Assembly: GCA_026008535.1 (NCBI GenBank)
Contig: BRKX01000003.1
Span: 25,720,001-25,784,000 of the forward strand
DNA length: 64,000 bases
Direction: 5' to 3'
Source of the DNA: Perilla frutescens
Lineage: Eukaryota; Streptophyta; Magnoliopsida; Lamiales; Lamiaceae
Part shown: positions 19,730 through 30,785 of the stretch, piece after piece
Position numbering within the stretch: position 1 is the stretch's first letter
Layout: every line of letters starts with the position of its first letter
The notes under the pieces: model-generated
What the model was told of the DNA's origin: nothing
Databases searched by the model: none
Seen by the model: the letters and a program-made list of their open reading frames with translations, nothing else
Translations under genes and position numbers: made by a program

Positions 19730-22340
19730 TGTAGCACCCCGGTCCCGAGAGACCGTGGAAATGAGCGCCACGGGGGTGGAGATTTAGAAGAGGGGAAAGA
19801 AAGGGGATTTGGAGGATAATTCTCAAGGAACAATTCCAAATTAGTTCAATAATAGAATACGATCATCGTAACAAATTCAGAGTTATATATATATCCAACA
19901 TGAGTTTTTGGTCTTGCGGAAGCTAAGAAATATCAAAAGAAATAGCACGATGATCAGAGGTTAAGACGAGCCAAGACAACGGGTTAGCTACAAAAGATCA
20001 CATATAAGCCCCATCACAGCTCATCGTCTCCACGCTCCAGCTTATTGTCCTGAAAACATTTGAGAAAAATATTTGGGCTGAGTACTAATGTACTCAGTGG
20101 GTTTTCTGAGAAAAACTGAGTTATCAGAAGCATTTGATAAAATAATTATCTGTGAGTATGCATATGAATCTTAGAAGGTTTTGTAAAGAGAAATGCATCT
20201 AAGTTCATCAAAACGTTTTACATGAATGTGTTCACCAGTAAACCCTGAAGTGAACCTTGATCCATCAGTAAACCCTGAAATGGACCCACTCACCAGTAAA
20301 CCCTGAAGTGAGCTAAGTGCGACACCCGCAACCACCACTACATCATCATGCGCAATTACCGAGTAAACCCTCAAGGTAATTAAAAGTTCTTTTAGCTGAG
20401 AACAGCAAGGAATTGGGTGCGACTCAAACCAAGCAAGACTGTAGCTACTCACATTGACACAGCGCTGGTATATGAGACTCCGACAACCACAGCAAGCAGA
20501 ACGAATCATTTTACACAGATAATCATATATGCATATTTATTTCAAAACGAGCTTAATAACCCAAACATAGCATTTTGAGAAAGATAGTATACGCCCACCT
20601 TTTGACTATAATAGTCGAAGCTTTTTAGTTTCTTCAGAATCGAGCAACACCACAATGATTACGTCTTACGGCAAACGATCTACAAGTATCAAAATTCATC
20701 TTAGAACCTCCACGAGGTCAAGACTCTCGCAATTACATAGTTTCACATAAATGAGAATCAATCACATCATAGTCCTATGGGAGTTTATTAAAATAAAAAG
20801 ACCCTTTTAAAACACATTATCTCATTCGAGCATAAATCAAACACTTGGCGTGCGATTTTAAATGACACAATTTAAATCCATCGATAAAATCGATCTTAGC
20901 TCAAGGTTCCTCACAACCCTAGCTACTAACTGATAAGGACACTCCTTAGCATCATCCAAGGAGCTAAAATATCCTTTTAAAATTGATTTCGAACAAGGTG
21001 ATTTGAAAATTGAAAATTTGTTGAGCAATCTGCACAACAGCTGACTTTGATGATTTATCAAACTTTACTCAGGAAGAATTAGGGGCTGGGCCCTATACCA
21101 TTAGAAAGCCACTTAAGTCTAGTTTCCGAAATACTTTTCGGTGACTCCATACGATAACTAACGAAAAAGTTATGACCGTTTTACTAGAAGGTGACAGAAC
21201 TGCCAGAATTTCCGAAACCCGAAACATGACCCAACTTTTCCGATTTTTCATAATTTACTCAGAAATAATTAGAGATTGAGACATATACCATTGGAAAGCC
21301 ACGAAAGTCTAGTTTTCGGTAAAATTTACGGTGTCTCAATCCGACATCTAACGAGAGAGTTATGCTCGTTTTACCGAAAGGTGACAAAACTGCCGGACAC
21401 ACGGTACGCGGGCGCGCTACCTGCTCCATGCTGCCTTTGCGCGCGCTCGCGTACGTCCCCGCGCTCACGCGGAACTGAGCCGAGAACGCACCAGACGAGC
21501 GTCGACGCCATGAAACTCGACATTCAAGCTTTCATATCAGCAAAACACATCTTAAAACTCGACTAAACATGCTTGCACATAATAACAACTCATTTCTAGA
21601 TCATCAACCATCATTTGAAACCAAAAATCCACACATACACTTCTTATCCATGCTTGAACTTGGAAGAGCATATATATATATATATGATTTCGAAAATACC
21701 TTTGAAGAACAACTAAGCACGAAAAGCTTGAAGAAGCTTGCGAAAATGGTTGGAATGAGCTTGCCTTCGGCTCTCTCTCTCCTTCAAAAATTTGAGTAGA
21801 AATGAAGATGAAAAGATGGAAAAGAGATGAAGAAGAAGAAGAAGAAGAAGAAGAAGAAATGAACGAAGAAGAAGAAGAAGAAGAAGAAGATGGAGTGAAT
21901 GGAAAATGATGAAGTGAAGCACTCTCTCTATACTATACATACATCTATTTCTATTTTAGGGGACAAAAGAGACGTGGGAAGGAATGGCCTCCCATGCCTT
22001 GGGTTGACCAAGAAAAAAAATACCCGGTTTAAATACCGGTTGTTCGATCATCGTGATATTTTCCGTCTCCGGAAAAATCCCAAATTGGATCGAAATGGAT
22101 GAAATAATTCATTGATTTTAAAACCATAAATTAAACATATTTTCTGAAATATTTTAAATACGCCAAGTGACACAAATCGATAAATCGATTAATACTCATA
22201 TTAAAATATATTTCGATTCTCATCGATACGACACGTCGCAAGTTCGGTTAAACCACCGAATTACAGAAATTTTAAAATGACGTAACTCCCATAGTCTATA
22301 ATTGCAATTAATTATATACAAAAAGGTTCGGGGCACTACA
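19730..22340 (-). repeat. 5' LTR of gypsy element 1
   Basis: It is 2611 bp and collinear with 11609-14217. Differences are scattered substitutions, a 10-bp length change near 20462 (CAGCGCTGGTATATGAGACTC against CAGCTCTC) and a changed GAA tract. Confidence 0.9.
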
Positions 22341-22345
22341 GTTTG
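22341..22345 (+). other. Target-site duplication GTTTG (right)
   Basis: Matches 11604-11608 exactly; marks where the gypsy element split the viral movement-protein gene. Confidence 0.9.
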
Positions 22346-23269
22346 TCTCCTACTCGAATATTTATCTCTCTTGGTAGCGGCATTTCTGATCTGTCTGGGT
22401 GGATTGCCTGTGCCACCTTTGAGAATACATCCGATATCTCTATGAACTGTTTTCCCAGAAATAAATTTGTGTGGTGTGAATTGGAAAGTGCATAAGACAC
22501 CTGATATGTTAAAGAAAACGGTCGATTTCCCTCATAGCTGATATCTTTTCTTTTGAAGTCTTGGTACAGCGTCAGGGCTCGACTGAAATCTCTATCTTTC
22601 AGATTATAGGATATTTTTGGATAGATTACCCCTATAATTTGCTTGGCACAGAGATTTCCTGATATAGTTCCTAACAAGGAATCTCTGTGATTTTTGATAC
22701 GCTTATCGCATATTGCAATATCAATGGGCGTATCAACACCTACGGGTAGTGCGGATTTGAGCACTATCTGGACAGCCCCGATGTGGATCCAGGATATGGT
22801 ATCCCTTGTCTCTGGCCTCATCCTTCCCAACTCTTCTTGAACGTCACTGTATGGAATCAGTTGTAACTCAACTTGATTCCCTGTAAGCTCTATAGGAAGC
22901 GACATCTCTCTTCTGGTAATCTTATAGATTACATTGTGCTTCCTGCTTTTCAGACTAAAAGTGCGGAGCAATTGATCAATCTGTCCGGCTGAAAAAGCCT
23001 TGATATCTTTGGATATTAAGGCTCTTGTTCATGATTTTGTCAATCATGCTTTGTGAGATAGTGGTTTGACTGGAATATCCAGTTTCGTCCACTTGCTCTT
23101 GATGAAAAACCTCAGCTCCAGTCGGATTCAGAGTCTGATCTCCCATCAATACTTTCATTGCTAAATACTTCTTCTTCTTCGTATATACTCTCATCTGAGG
23201 GTATATCCTCGAATTGGTAGACTTGTACCAAGTCTTGGTAGTAAACCGCTTCCTCGATGTCTGGTGCAC
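22346..23269 (-). pseudogene. Movement protein (30K family) of the endogenous virus, split
   Basis: Two frames (23269-22976 and 22971-22346) are joined by a frameshift near 22975. The second holds the 30K-superfamily movement-protein core: REMSLPIELTGNQVELQLIP, GRMRPETRDTISWIHIGAVQ, TISGNLCAKQIIGVIYPKIS and NRPFSLTYQVSYALSNSHHT. Caulimovirid movement proteins form tubules through plasmodesmata. The reading frame runs into the 5' LTR of gypsy 1 at 22340; the rest of the gene lies beyond the element at 11603 and below. It follows the capsid gene with overlap, which is the cavemovirus/solendovirus order. Confidence 0.75.
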
Positions 23270-24583
23270 CTTCGAAGCTTTTGACTCCTCTCTTTTCTGG
23301 ACAATCTATCGAAATATGTCCTCTTGCACCGCAAGTCCAGCAGTTGCAATCTTTAAAACTTTCATTTGCCCTCGTATGGGCTCTTCTGAAAGTTTTCCTC
23401 GTGGGAGTTCGACTTGATGAACTTTGTGATGTCCTGTCTCTGGAAAGACCCCTTCTTTGTCCAGATTTGTAAAATCTAGCCTTTTGCCTAGTCCATCTGC
23501 TCCTCGGTTTCCAGCTCCTTTTCCTTGAGAATTTTTCTTTGGCATAAGGATGAACTCGGTGTTTCTTGTTCTTCCGTGGCCTTTGAGATTCTCCTCCAAT
23601 GATGGTCGGCAGATCATTGGCTGTGCAGTCAAGAGGGGAATATTTATTCATCCTCTTTAATCTCTTGTAATTCTTTTGTAGAATGGCCTGTCCACACCAT
23701 TCAGCTAGCTTTTGGTTGACAAAAGACATTCTCCTCCCAACATTGTCAGGATCTCCTGGAATGTATTCTTTAATGAACATTTCCTTCCAGGGACTCGGGA
23801 ACTTCGTGAAGAAAATCTCTACACAGACCCTTTCATCCACATCTGAATTCCATTGGTAGATATGGTACAACTTGAAGAATTGGTCAATTGACTCCTTCTC
23901 CATGTTGTTCAGTCTCAGGTTTAAAATAGCCTGAGAATATTTCTTCCTCTTTTCGGAATCTGCACTTCCGAAATTGTCTGCTCCCAAAAAGGTGAGCTTA
24001 AACCAGAAAGCCATTCTATCCACGATCTCCGTGTATGAGGCTGGCTCCAAGGTTTCTTCTTTGACTGCTGGTGCAACTCTTGACCATAATGTTTTGGCTA
24101 CACCCAACAAACTCATCTCTAGCAGCTTGATGAATCCCTCCTTTCTAGATCCAACGTTCCTCCCGCTATTCTCATCGATGATGACCAATCATCAATAATC
24201 ATATCGATGTCCTTGAAGTCAATATCATCGATATTGAGCATGAGTCCATATGGATGTATGGGATCAAGGCTTGTTTTCCCGAGAGGCCTATCTCGGAACT
24301 TAGGGATCTGTTTCCTCACCCTAGTTCCTGTAAGATTGTTCATATTGGGCCTTTCTCTCCTATGTTGATCTCCAACATGAAAGTCCTCGCGGGCTCTCAT
24401 GAGAACGTCTTGTGCTGGGCCTCCTTCATGTTGCTGTTGGGCTGGTGGCACCTGTGGTACTTGTTGTTCCGGGGGCACCTGATGGTATCCTCGGGGAATT
24501 AAAGCCCCATCTTCTGTATTCATCTTCAGATCTACCATCTTCATATTGGAAAATGACTCTGCCAATTCTTGTAGATCTTCCAA
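23112..24583 (-). pseudogene. Capsid (Gag-like) protein of the endogenous virus, frameshifted
   Basis: Two overlapping frames make up one protein. 24583-24119 gives a Pro/Gln-rich N-terminus ending in an acidic IDDIDFKDIDMIIDD stretch. 24188-23112 (358 residues) gives the capsid core, with NNMEKESIDQFFKLYHIYQW and WKEMFIKEYIPGDP, a long basic Arg/Lys region, the CCHC knuckle CWTCGARGHISIDC, and an acidic tail (DIPSDESIYEEEEVFSNES). Core, basic region, CCHC and acidic tail together are typical of caulimovirid coat proteins. The frames are out of register by a lesion near 24170. Its 3' end overlaps the movement-protein frame by about 150 bp. Confidence 0.7.
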
Positions 24584-24603
24584 TCATATCCTTTCGGAGG
24601 ACG

Positions 24604-25200
24604 TCATTCTTTGATTTGTCCTAACAATTGGCAAATCCTTTCGTCCTTCGATTTCTTGGGTTCTTCTTTGGCCTTTGGTGTGAAATTCACTTTGCCAAAG
24701 TTGATGGGTTTCCTTCTACTAGAACATGTCTGGTTTAATTCTAGTGTCTGGATCTTCTTTTGAAGTTCTAACAAGATGGTTAGAATTTCATCTTGTTTTA
24801 TAGAAATTCGCCTTACTTCTTGTGGTACTCCATACGTGTGATTTCCGTAATTTTGTACCGTCTTCTGAAACTCTCGTAAATCCTCCGAGATTTTAGATGT
24901 GTCTGCCACGATCTCTTTAAATCTGGGAGTTATCTCGTAGTTTCTTTGTTCCATCAACCGTGGTTTTGGTGTGCCCTTTGTTGATGGTTCATTAAGTCGC
25001 ATTGTAGCAGATTATTCACCATTAACAAGTTCATTTGAGCTTGTCTTTGGGAAATACACTGCTCTATTTCCTCCAGACTTGACTCCGATAGGAATTTCTC
25101 TTCGTATTGGGCTTTCTAGTAGGTTAGCCTCTCCTGGTGACTTTCCTCCAGTTCCTTCAAAATTTGAAGGTACCTTCTGAAATAAAAACATCTCGAACAA
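24604..25200 (-). pseudogene. First viral ORF: coiled-coil protein with one stop
   Basis: This is the first frame after the primer-binding site. The same frame runs from 25200 to 24604 with a single internal stop at 25012-25014. The middle (FKEIVADTSKISEDLREFQK through QDEILTILLELQKKIQTLEL) has regular hydrophobic spacing, a likely coiled coil, and the C-terminus is Lys-rich. Small coiled-coil proteins upstream of the capsid gene are common in caulimovirids (virion-associated or transmission roles), but sequence similarity is not strong enough to assign one. It ends about 20 bp before the capsid start. Confidence 0.5.
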
Positions 25201-25263
25201 TTGTTCGGATCCATATTTTCTGGGTGTCTCCTCCGTTAGGATATTACTTTCAATAATAAATAA

Positions 25264-25290
25264 ATTATTATTCCTAAATAAAATTACCTA
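25264..25290 (-). repeat. Right half of a short viral inverted repeat
   Basis: ATTTTATTTAGGAATAATAA (minus strand) follows the primer-binding site. Its complement sits at 7385-7404 at the other end of the viral sequence. In a circular or unit-length genome the two would flank the primer-binding site closely and could pair. Confidence 0.5.
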
Positions 25291-25303
25291 GGCTCTGATA
25301 CCA
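25291..25303 (-). promoter_or_regulatory. Primer-binding site of the endogenous virus
   Basis: The minus strand reads TGGTATCAGAGCC, the tRNA-Met complement that conventionally marks position 1 of caulimovirid genomes. No LTR flanks it: nothing in 25304-25563 reappears as a direct repeat at the left end, which separates this virus from the gypsy elements. Confidence 0.85.
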
Positions 25304-25325
25304 TTTTCATACACAAGTGGCAAAC

Positions 25326-25563
25326 TTAGGATAAATCAAAAAAATAACAAATAAAGACAAATAGGACATCTTTACAAATGCCTTATTAAATTCAAAATCA
25401 ATCAATCCAAATAGGACACCTTCACAAGTGCCCTATTAGCCTCAAAGTCAATCAAGGGCATAATGGTCATAAAAATTTATTTTGGTTAGGAAAGACTATT
25501 CTACAATGTTTGGTTAGAAAAGAATTTTGTAAATTAAAATTGGCTATAAACATACATTCACAC
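25326..25563. repeat. Right arm of the TIR element with a 50-bp tandem duplication
   Basis: Two 50-bp units (25359-25408 and 25409-25456, starting AAATAGGACAYCTT) precede the inverted arm, which ends TTCACAC just before TTAATTATA. The left arm lacks these units. Confidence 0.55.
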
Positions 25564-25572
25564 TTAATTATA

Positions 25573-25993
25573 CGTCAGATATTTTCGTTATTTCGCTCAA
25601 AGTTATTTTGGGCCGCACAGAAAGTGTAATTAACAATCTTCTTAATTGTACTGCTCAAAGTCTCACTTAATAATTAGTTCTTATCAGCCGTGCTTTTTGA
25701 TAGCTCAGGGAAGTTTATTCCACACTCAAAAATAATAGAAGATCCAAATTCCTGAGATATATACTTAGTTTGATTCATTTCAATCTTTCATTACAATTTT
25801 TATTTTATTGTTTCATAAAATTGAGGTCCATGTTGATGATCTTTTCTCACAATATAAAACTACGAGAGAATAATGAGCACAAAAATGTACATATCTCATA
25901 TCCTAATGGAAAAATTTACAGCCAAGACCAACTCTGACGTTGGAATTTCTGACGATCGAGATGAGCAGCAATTGAACTTAAGCACTATTTGTG
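25573..25993. other. 3' flank of the LHT gene
   Basis: No coding content is recognised. It contains the downstream region of the minus-strand LHT gene, including A/T-rich poly(A)-signal-like sequence, and borders the TIR element. Confidence 0.45.
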
Positions 25994-28055
25994 CTACTCA
26001 TAAAACTTATAACCTTTGGCATGAGTTATAATCTGCCTTAGCCCTCCAATGGGTCCAAGCATCATCAAACTAAACCCAAAAATTATGCAGAACTGCAATG
26101 TGCCACAGAAACTAAAATAAATGAATCATCATCTCTCAGTTCATATCATACAAAAAAAAAATCGATTATTTTGAAGCTGGATATACATACCCAATTCGCA
26201 AACCAAGACAAGCTGAATCGCCTTGGTTTGCAGATGACGAGCCATAAGATACAGGGGAGCTGCAGAAGCATTGCGTTAACATTTCTTTGTTGAAGCTTTA
26301 TATGCTAAGAGAAATATAGATGCTTACGAAATATGTGGTTGGGGCGAAACCAAATCCTCCAAAAAACGCAAGAAGGCCATCAAAGAAAGGGAATGTGATG
26401 GCAATAAACATCGTTAAAGCTGGAATGAAAGAATACACATAAAATTTAAGAACTGCAACTCTTAAAGAAATTCAGGCAATTAGGCCACTTTTGCATACCA
26501 ACATAAGTATTCCTTGTAATGAAACGCAAATACCAAGTTGGTTGTAGCTTCATTTTCTTTACAAGCACACTTTCCATCATGTCAAAAACTGGGATTGCAT
26601 AGACCTGTTATAACAGTTCATAAAAACAGAATTTAAGAGGCTCTACATTCAAAACGACGAGCTATGTTAACATAACATGGACTCGAACATACCTGATAGC
26701 TCCCAATGAGATGAAACACTACAAACATATTGGCCATGGCGATGAGCCAAGTAGGTTTGTGGAGGGAGAGGAGAATGTTTTCCTCTACGGCATTCCCAAA
26801 CACCCAATATCCGATTATAGCAACAGGGAGATAGCATAAAGCAATAAGTGTATAAGCAACAACAACTCCCCTCCACATAGGCCCCTTTGAAGGTTTTGCC
26901 TCTGAGGAAGGCATAGTTGCTTGGACTTCCATCACAATGTTGTGACCACCGTAGGCGAACACAACGGTCCCCAAGCCACTGAAGAAGTTGAAAGTAGTTC
27001 CGGATGCAGTGTTCGATTTATAGCCATACTGCACGTCCGGCTGCACGCCCTTGCTGATGGAGGCACCACACGCAATCGCAGAGTAACTGTAAAAACAGAG
27101 AATTATAGCACCATTTCAGCAAAAATGTATTCATTCTTGACACTAGTTTTAAGTTTTAACTTGTATGCACTAATTTTTGAGTTAAACACACACACATACG
27201 GACTTACAAACCAACACGCCAAACTCAAAAGCCCAGAACAACGGGTATGGTTACCTCAAGGACATAACTGCTGCTACCAAAGAGATGCCGGAGATTGAAT
27301 TGAAGCTGGGAAGTGGAGAGAGCACGAAGTGGACAGAGGCAAACATCATGATAAAATATGTAAGCTTGATCTCCTTGCAGTTGTGCTGGCAAACCGATTT
27401 ATGGAATTTCATGAGCGATTGCCCTCCTGTAATCATGTAAACGATGTCGACTCCGACTTCAACGATCAGCTGCTGAGGCACCACAATCCAGAGGCCTAGC
27501 TTCTCACCAAAAGCATGCTGCCCGAGCTCATGGTACCTATCGAAACGCTTACCTGGCACGATTTCATGCATCTCCACCATCTGCCACAATGAATACAGTG
27601 TAACGATCCACGATATCACCAACACTGTCAATCCAGGTCCCCTGAGAATACGAACAAAATCAAGATTTTCAACGTTTTCTTCTCAAACAAGTCTTGAAAA
27701 TAGATAATTTTTTCTCACCATCCGAGTTCGGACATGGCGAAAGGGAGGCCGAGGACGCCAGCTCCAACCACAGCAGTGACGTTGTGGAAAGCTGAATGCC
27801 ACCATTTTGCAGTTCTTGAAGCAGTGATGGGAAGCCAGTCATCTATGGCTTTTTCTCGTGCAGAGATCTCGTTGGCCTATGATTTTCCAACTGTTTTGTT
27901 ACTAAAGTTTGCGAACAGTGCTTTTTTGTGCATTTTCACAAACAGAAAATAGACATCACTCATTAATTGCAAGAGATGAAGTTCTTGTAGAAATTAAAGG
28001 GACTTACATCTTCATAGTAGTATTTCTTGTCAAAATATGGACCTTCGCTTGCCAT
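25994..28055 (-). CDS. LHT-type amino-acid transporter, intact, 8 exons
   Basis: Eight exons on the minus strand: 28055-28008, 27876-27719, 27641-27255, 27086-26693, 26604-26499, 26419-26328, 26259-26191 and 26092-25994. All have GT-AG borders and compatible phases, and total 1353 bp for 450 residues plus stop, the usual LHT length. The protein starts MASEGPYFDKKYYYED. It carries DWLPITASRTAKWWHSAFHN and VVGAGVLGLPFAMSELGW (first membrane helix), LIVEVGVDIVYMITGGQSL, FFSGLGTVVFAYGGHNIVME, PSKGPMWRGVVVAYTLIALC, ENILLSLHKPTWLIAMANMF, and FPFFDGLLAFFGGFGFAPTT, and ends KGYKFYE. This is the amino acid/auxin permease fold (about 10-11 helices); LHT proteins import neutral and acidic amino acids by proton symport at the plasma membrane. 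No lesions are seen. A second copy in the same orientation lies at 63648. Confidence 0.93.
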
Positions 28056-28176
28056 TAATTCATATATATAAAAAAAAAAACTTTAAATGATCGAATGTTG
28101 TAAATTGAAGACAATTTAAATAACTGAAAGAAAGATCACACTCAAGGATGAATATATTAAAGTCTCTACTGCAACT

Positions 28177-28185
28177 TATTTTATA
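28177..28185 (-). promoter_or_regulatory. Candidate TATA box of the LHT gene
   Basis: TATAAAATA on the minus strand lies about 122 bp upstream of the start codon, leaving a leader of about 90 nt. An A/T-rich TATATATA directly before the ATG is too close to serve. Confidence 0.4.
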
Positions 28186-28189
28186 TTAC

Positions 28190-29350
28190 ATGGGAGGTTG
28201 AGTTTGAGGGTGAGGGTGCATGGGGTGGGTGCGGTAATGTCTCAATTTTCCAAAATAAATATATAACCCAATATTTTCAAGTGATATTTTATATAATTTA
28301 TATGTTAATATCATGTTGATAAAACACATGTGTGCCCTGATATTATATTTCCGATGTGCATACCATATATATTGTTAACAATTTTTTTACAATTTTTTCT
28401 GACAAAATAACAATATCACGAACATATTAATATGCTGATAAATAAATAAATAAATATATATATATATATGAGGGGCTATATTATTGAGTTTACTACATGA
28501 AATATCATTTCAAAAATACTTGAAATATGCATATTTAATTTTAAAAAACTAGGGCACTACGGGTAGAATCGAATATAATCATTATAAATATATAGCGGGT
28601 GGGGGTGGTTTATTTCAATTCATTATATCTTTATTTATATATTTATTTATTTTTATTTTTTTCCTATTCCCAATTGCATCATTATCAGTACGTATAGTTT
28701 AGATAAAATGCCATTTTTGATATACGTAACATAAGTTTTAAAACATTATATCATAAGATAAATACGTTCGAAACAGAGAAATTAGGTGTAGAAACTGATA
28801 TTAAAACCTATATATTTTTATATTTATAAGATTTTCATAGTGTGATCTGCGAAGGAACATTTCTTAACTACTACTTTTTTCACTAAAAATATATAAGGTG
28901 GGAAAATAAAAAGGTCTATAGATGTCGATGTCCCCGTAGACTTAGAAAGTGATAGGATGGAACTTATTAAGTATATTAAAGCAAAATCTATTTTTCTCTC
29001 TTTTTTAAAGAGAAAGCAAAATCAATTTCAACCCTCTAAATTTTCAATTGTTTAAATTGAGGATTCTTCATTTTTTTTTGGGTTATAGTTATATATGGGC
29101 AAAATAATATTAAAATGTGGGTAGGCAAGCAAGATTTAAAACTCGGTAGTTATTTGGGTAATTTGTACTTACTTTTACATCATACCCATCGATGATACCC
29201 ACAAATCTGAATTGTGTCAGAATTTGTACTTATATTCTGCAAAAGTTGATTTGTAACTGCCACATAATATTAATTGAGTTAGGGTTTGCATTGAACATAC
29301 CCTCAACCACCCACGTCTTCATCCCTCTCTTCCCATCCCTAAACCATTGT
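28190..29350. other. AT-rich upstream DNA of LHT
   Basis: No coding exon is recognised. Around 29133-29170 a phrase ending GGGTAATTTGT occurs in inverted form at about 33495-33525, on the far side of the DUF1985 locus (possible weak terminal inverted repeat). Confidence 0.4.
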
Positions 29351-29365
29351 TGAACATGGCCGCTA

Positions 29366-29368
<3 letters not shown>

Positions 29369-29402
<34 letters not shown>
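29369..29402. repeat. (TC)n microsatellite
   Basis: Pure CT repeat just after a possible start (ATGGCCGCTAAA, 29356) of the DUF1985 locus. Confidence 0.9.
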
Positions 29403-29404
<2 letters not shown>

Positions 29405-29599
29405 CTTCGCCGTTGTCATCGATCCTAAGGTGAGAATCTGTCCCTCTCTCTCTCGCTCCCTATTAGAAAATCAATGATTATTCCTATGTTGATCTCTCTC
29501 TCCCATAGCCAACGAGCAGACGCCAAAGATGGAATGGGACCTGGAGAACTACTGGAGACGTCTTCATCTTCTTCTCAAGTAGGTTTCAAATTTTCCCAA

Positions 29600-30660
29600 G
29601 TTTATGATATTAAACGTAGTATTATTACTTGTGTTTGAAATTATTAATTGTAAAATATTAATCGTGACCAATATATATTAATCGTAGCCCTTAGAATATT
29701 AATCGTAGCATATAAAACTATTAATCGTAGCCCTTAGAATATTAGTCGTAGCTCTTAAAAGAATAATCGTAGCCTTAAGAATAATTTTATAAATTAATCA
29801 TAGCCACTTAAACATTAATCGCAAGCTTAATAATAATTTTATAAATTAATCGTTGCCACTTAAATATTAATCATAGCTCTTAAAAAAATAATTGTAGCCT
29901 TAGAAATAATTTTAGAAATTAATCATATCCAATTTGAAATTAACCGTAGCCTAAGAATAATTTTATAAATTAATCATAGCCACTTAAATATTAATCGTAG
30001 CCTTAATAATAATTTTATAAATTAATCATAGTCACTTAAAAATTAATCGTAGCTCTTAAAGAAAATAATCGTAGCCTTAGAAATAATTTTAGAAATTAAT
30101 CGTAGCCAATTTGAAATTAATTGTAGCCCTTAGAAAAATAATCGTAGCCTTAAGAATAATTTTATAAATTAATTATAGCAACTTAAATATTAATCGTAGC
30201 CTTAAATATAATTTTATAAATTAATCGTAGCGACTTAAAAATTAATCATAGTCACTTAACAAATTAATCATAGCCACTTAGAAATTAATCATAGCCTTAA
30301 AAAGAATTTTAAAATTAATCGTAACCCTTTCTAGAATAATCGTAGGCCTAAGGCTAATTTTAGAATTTAATCGTATCCCACTTAAATTTTAATCGTAGAC
30401 CATGAAACATTAATCGTAGCCATTTAATTATATTATATTAATAGTAGGTCATTAACTATCATAGACAATGAAAATTTAATTTTATTCTTTTAAATAATCA
30501 TAGTATCTCATTTATTATTAATCATAGTCTTTAAGTAATACTAGTAGAAAATGAAACATTAATCTTATCCCATTAATTATTAATCGTAGACAATTAAATA
30601 TTACCTGTATCCCTTTAAAATCGTAGTAACCTATTTAACAATAATCGTAGCCCACAAAAT
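29600..30660. repeat. Array of ATCGTAGC-type motifs, left block
   Basis: Dozens of copies of TTAATCGTAGCC and variants (ATCATAGCC, ATTGTAGCC) occur every 15-40 bp, separated by A/T-rich linkers such as TTAAGAATAATTTTATAAA and ACTTAAATA. Higher-order units of about 50-100 bp are visible. It appears to occupy the intron between the 5' exons and the main exon of the DUF1985 pseudogene. Confidence 0.85.
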
Positions 30661-30785
30661 ATTTAAATAATTTTTTCTAACAACTATATTTAATTATTAA
30701 AAATCGTTACTTATAATTTTAATTTAAGTATCTAAACTAATGTTTAATTGTAAGTTTGCAAATGTTGTTAGATTGATTGGTTTAG

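Larger units (their letters stand above)
11609..22340 (-). mobile_element. Ty3/gypsy chromovirus (Tekay-type), nested in the virus
   Basis: This 10.7-kb element lies on the minus strand, with LTRs of about 2.6 kb at both ends (TGTAGYRCCCCGG...GGGGCACTACA), a tRNA-Met primer-binding site (19712-19727), gag with a zinc knuckle, pol in the order PR-RT-RNase H-INT, and a chromodomain-like C-terminus. The perfect 5-bp duplication GTTTG and LTRs that differ at roughly 2% of sites (judged by eye over several hundred bp) mark a recent insertion. Gag-pol has two stops and one frameshift, and the protease has lost its catalytic Asp. Confidence 0.92.
7360..25325 (-). mobile_element. Endogenous pararetrovirus (Caulimoviridae), about one genome length
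   Basis: Read on the minus strand, the order is primer-binding site (25291-25303), coiled-coil ORF, capsid-like protein with zinc knuckle, 30K-type movement protein, aspartic protease, RT/RNase H, transactivator/viroplasmin-like ORF, then a TATA-containing promoter and leader. Subtracting the nested 10.7-kb gypsy element leaves about 7.2 kb, within the normal size of caulimovirid genomes. Capsid before movement protein, with a separate transactivator ORF, fits the cavemovirus/solendovirus arrangement better than caulimovirus or badnavirus. The two ends meet within the leader just upstream of the primer-binding site. Multiple stops and frameshifts make this copy non-functional as it stands. 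Confidence 0.8.
6939..25563. mobile_element. Mutator-like TIR element enclosing a pararetrovirus
   Basis: The left arm (6939-7040) and right arm (25455-25563) are imperfect inverted repeats of about 100 bp. They share blocks such as AAGGGCATAnTGGTCAT, TTTGGTTAGAAAA and AAAATTGGCTA in the same order when one arm is reverse-complemented. Directly outside both arms lies the 9-bp sequence TTAATTATA (6930-6938 and 25564-25572); 9-bp duplications are typical of Mutator-like elements. No transposase is visible, so the shell is probably a MITE-like element. The enclosed viral DNA either integrated into it or was captured by it. Confidence 0.6.

Noticed and set aside
22336..25325. Interpretation of the capsid/movement region as part of the gypsy element
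   Set aside because: It lies outside the GTTTG duplications, has its own primer-binding site and a 30K movement protein, which gypsy elements lack.
25304..25563. A possible LTR next to the primer-binding site at 25291
   Set aside because: No direct repeat of it exists at the left end; the matching left sequence is inverted, which fits a TIR and not an LTR.
28553..28570. CACTACGGG as a second CACTA terminus
   Set aside because: It lacks the A-rich continuation and the subterminal motif found at 5934.
29369..29402. Signal-peptide-like start MAAKFSLSLSL
   Set aside because: The Ser/Leu run is just the CT microsatellite and the frame leads into a splice-like site without protein similarity.
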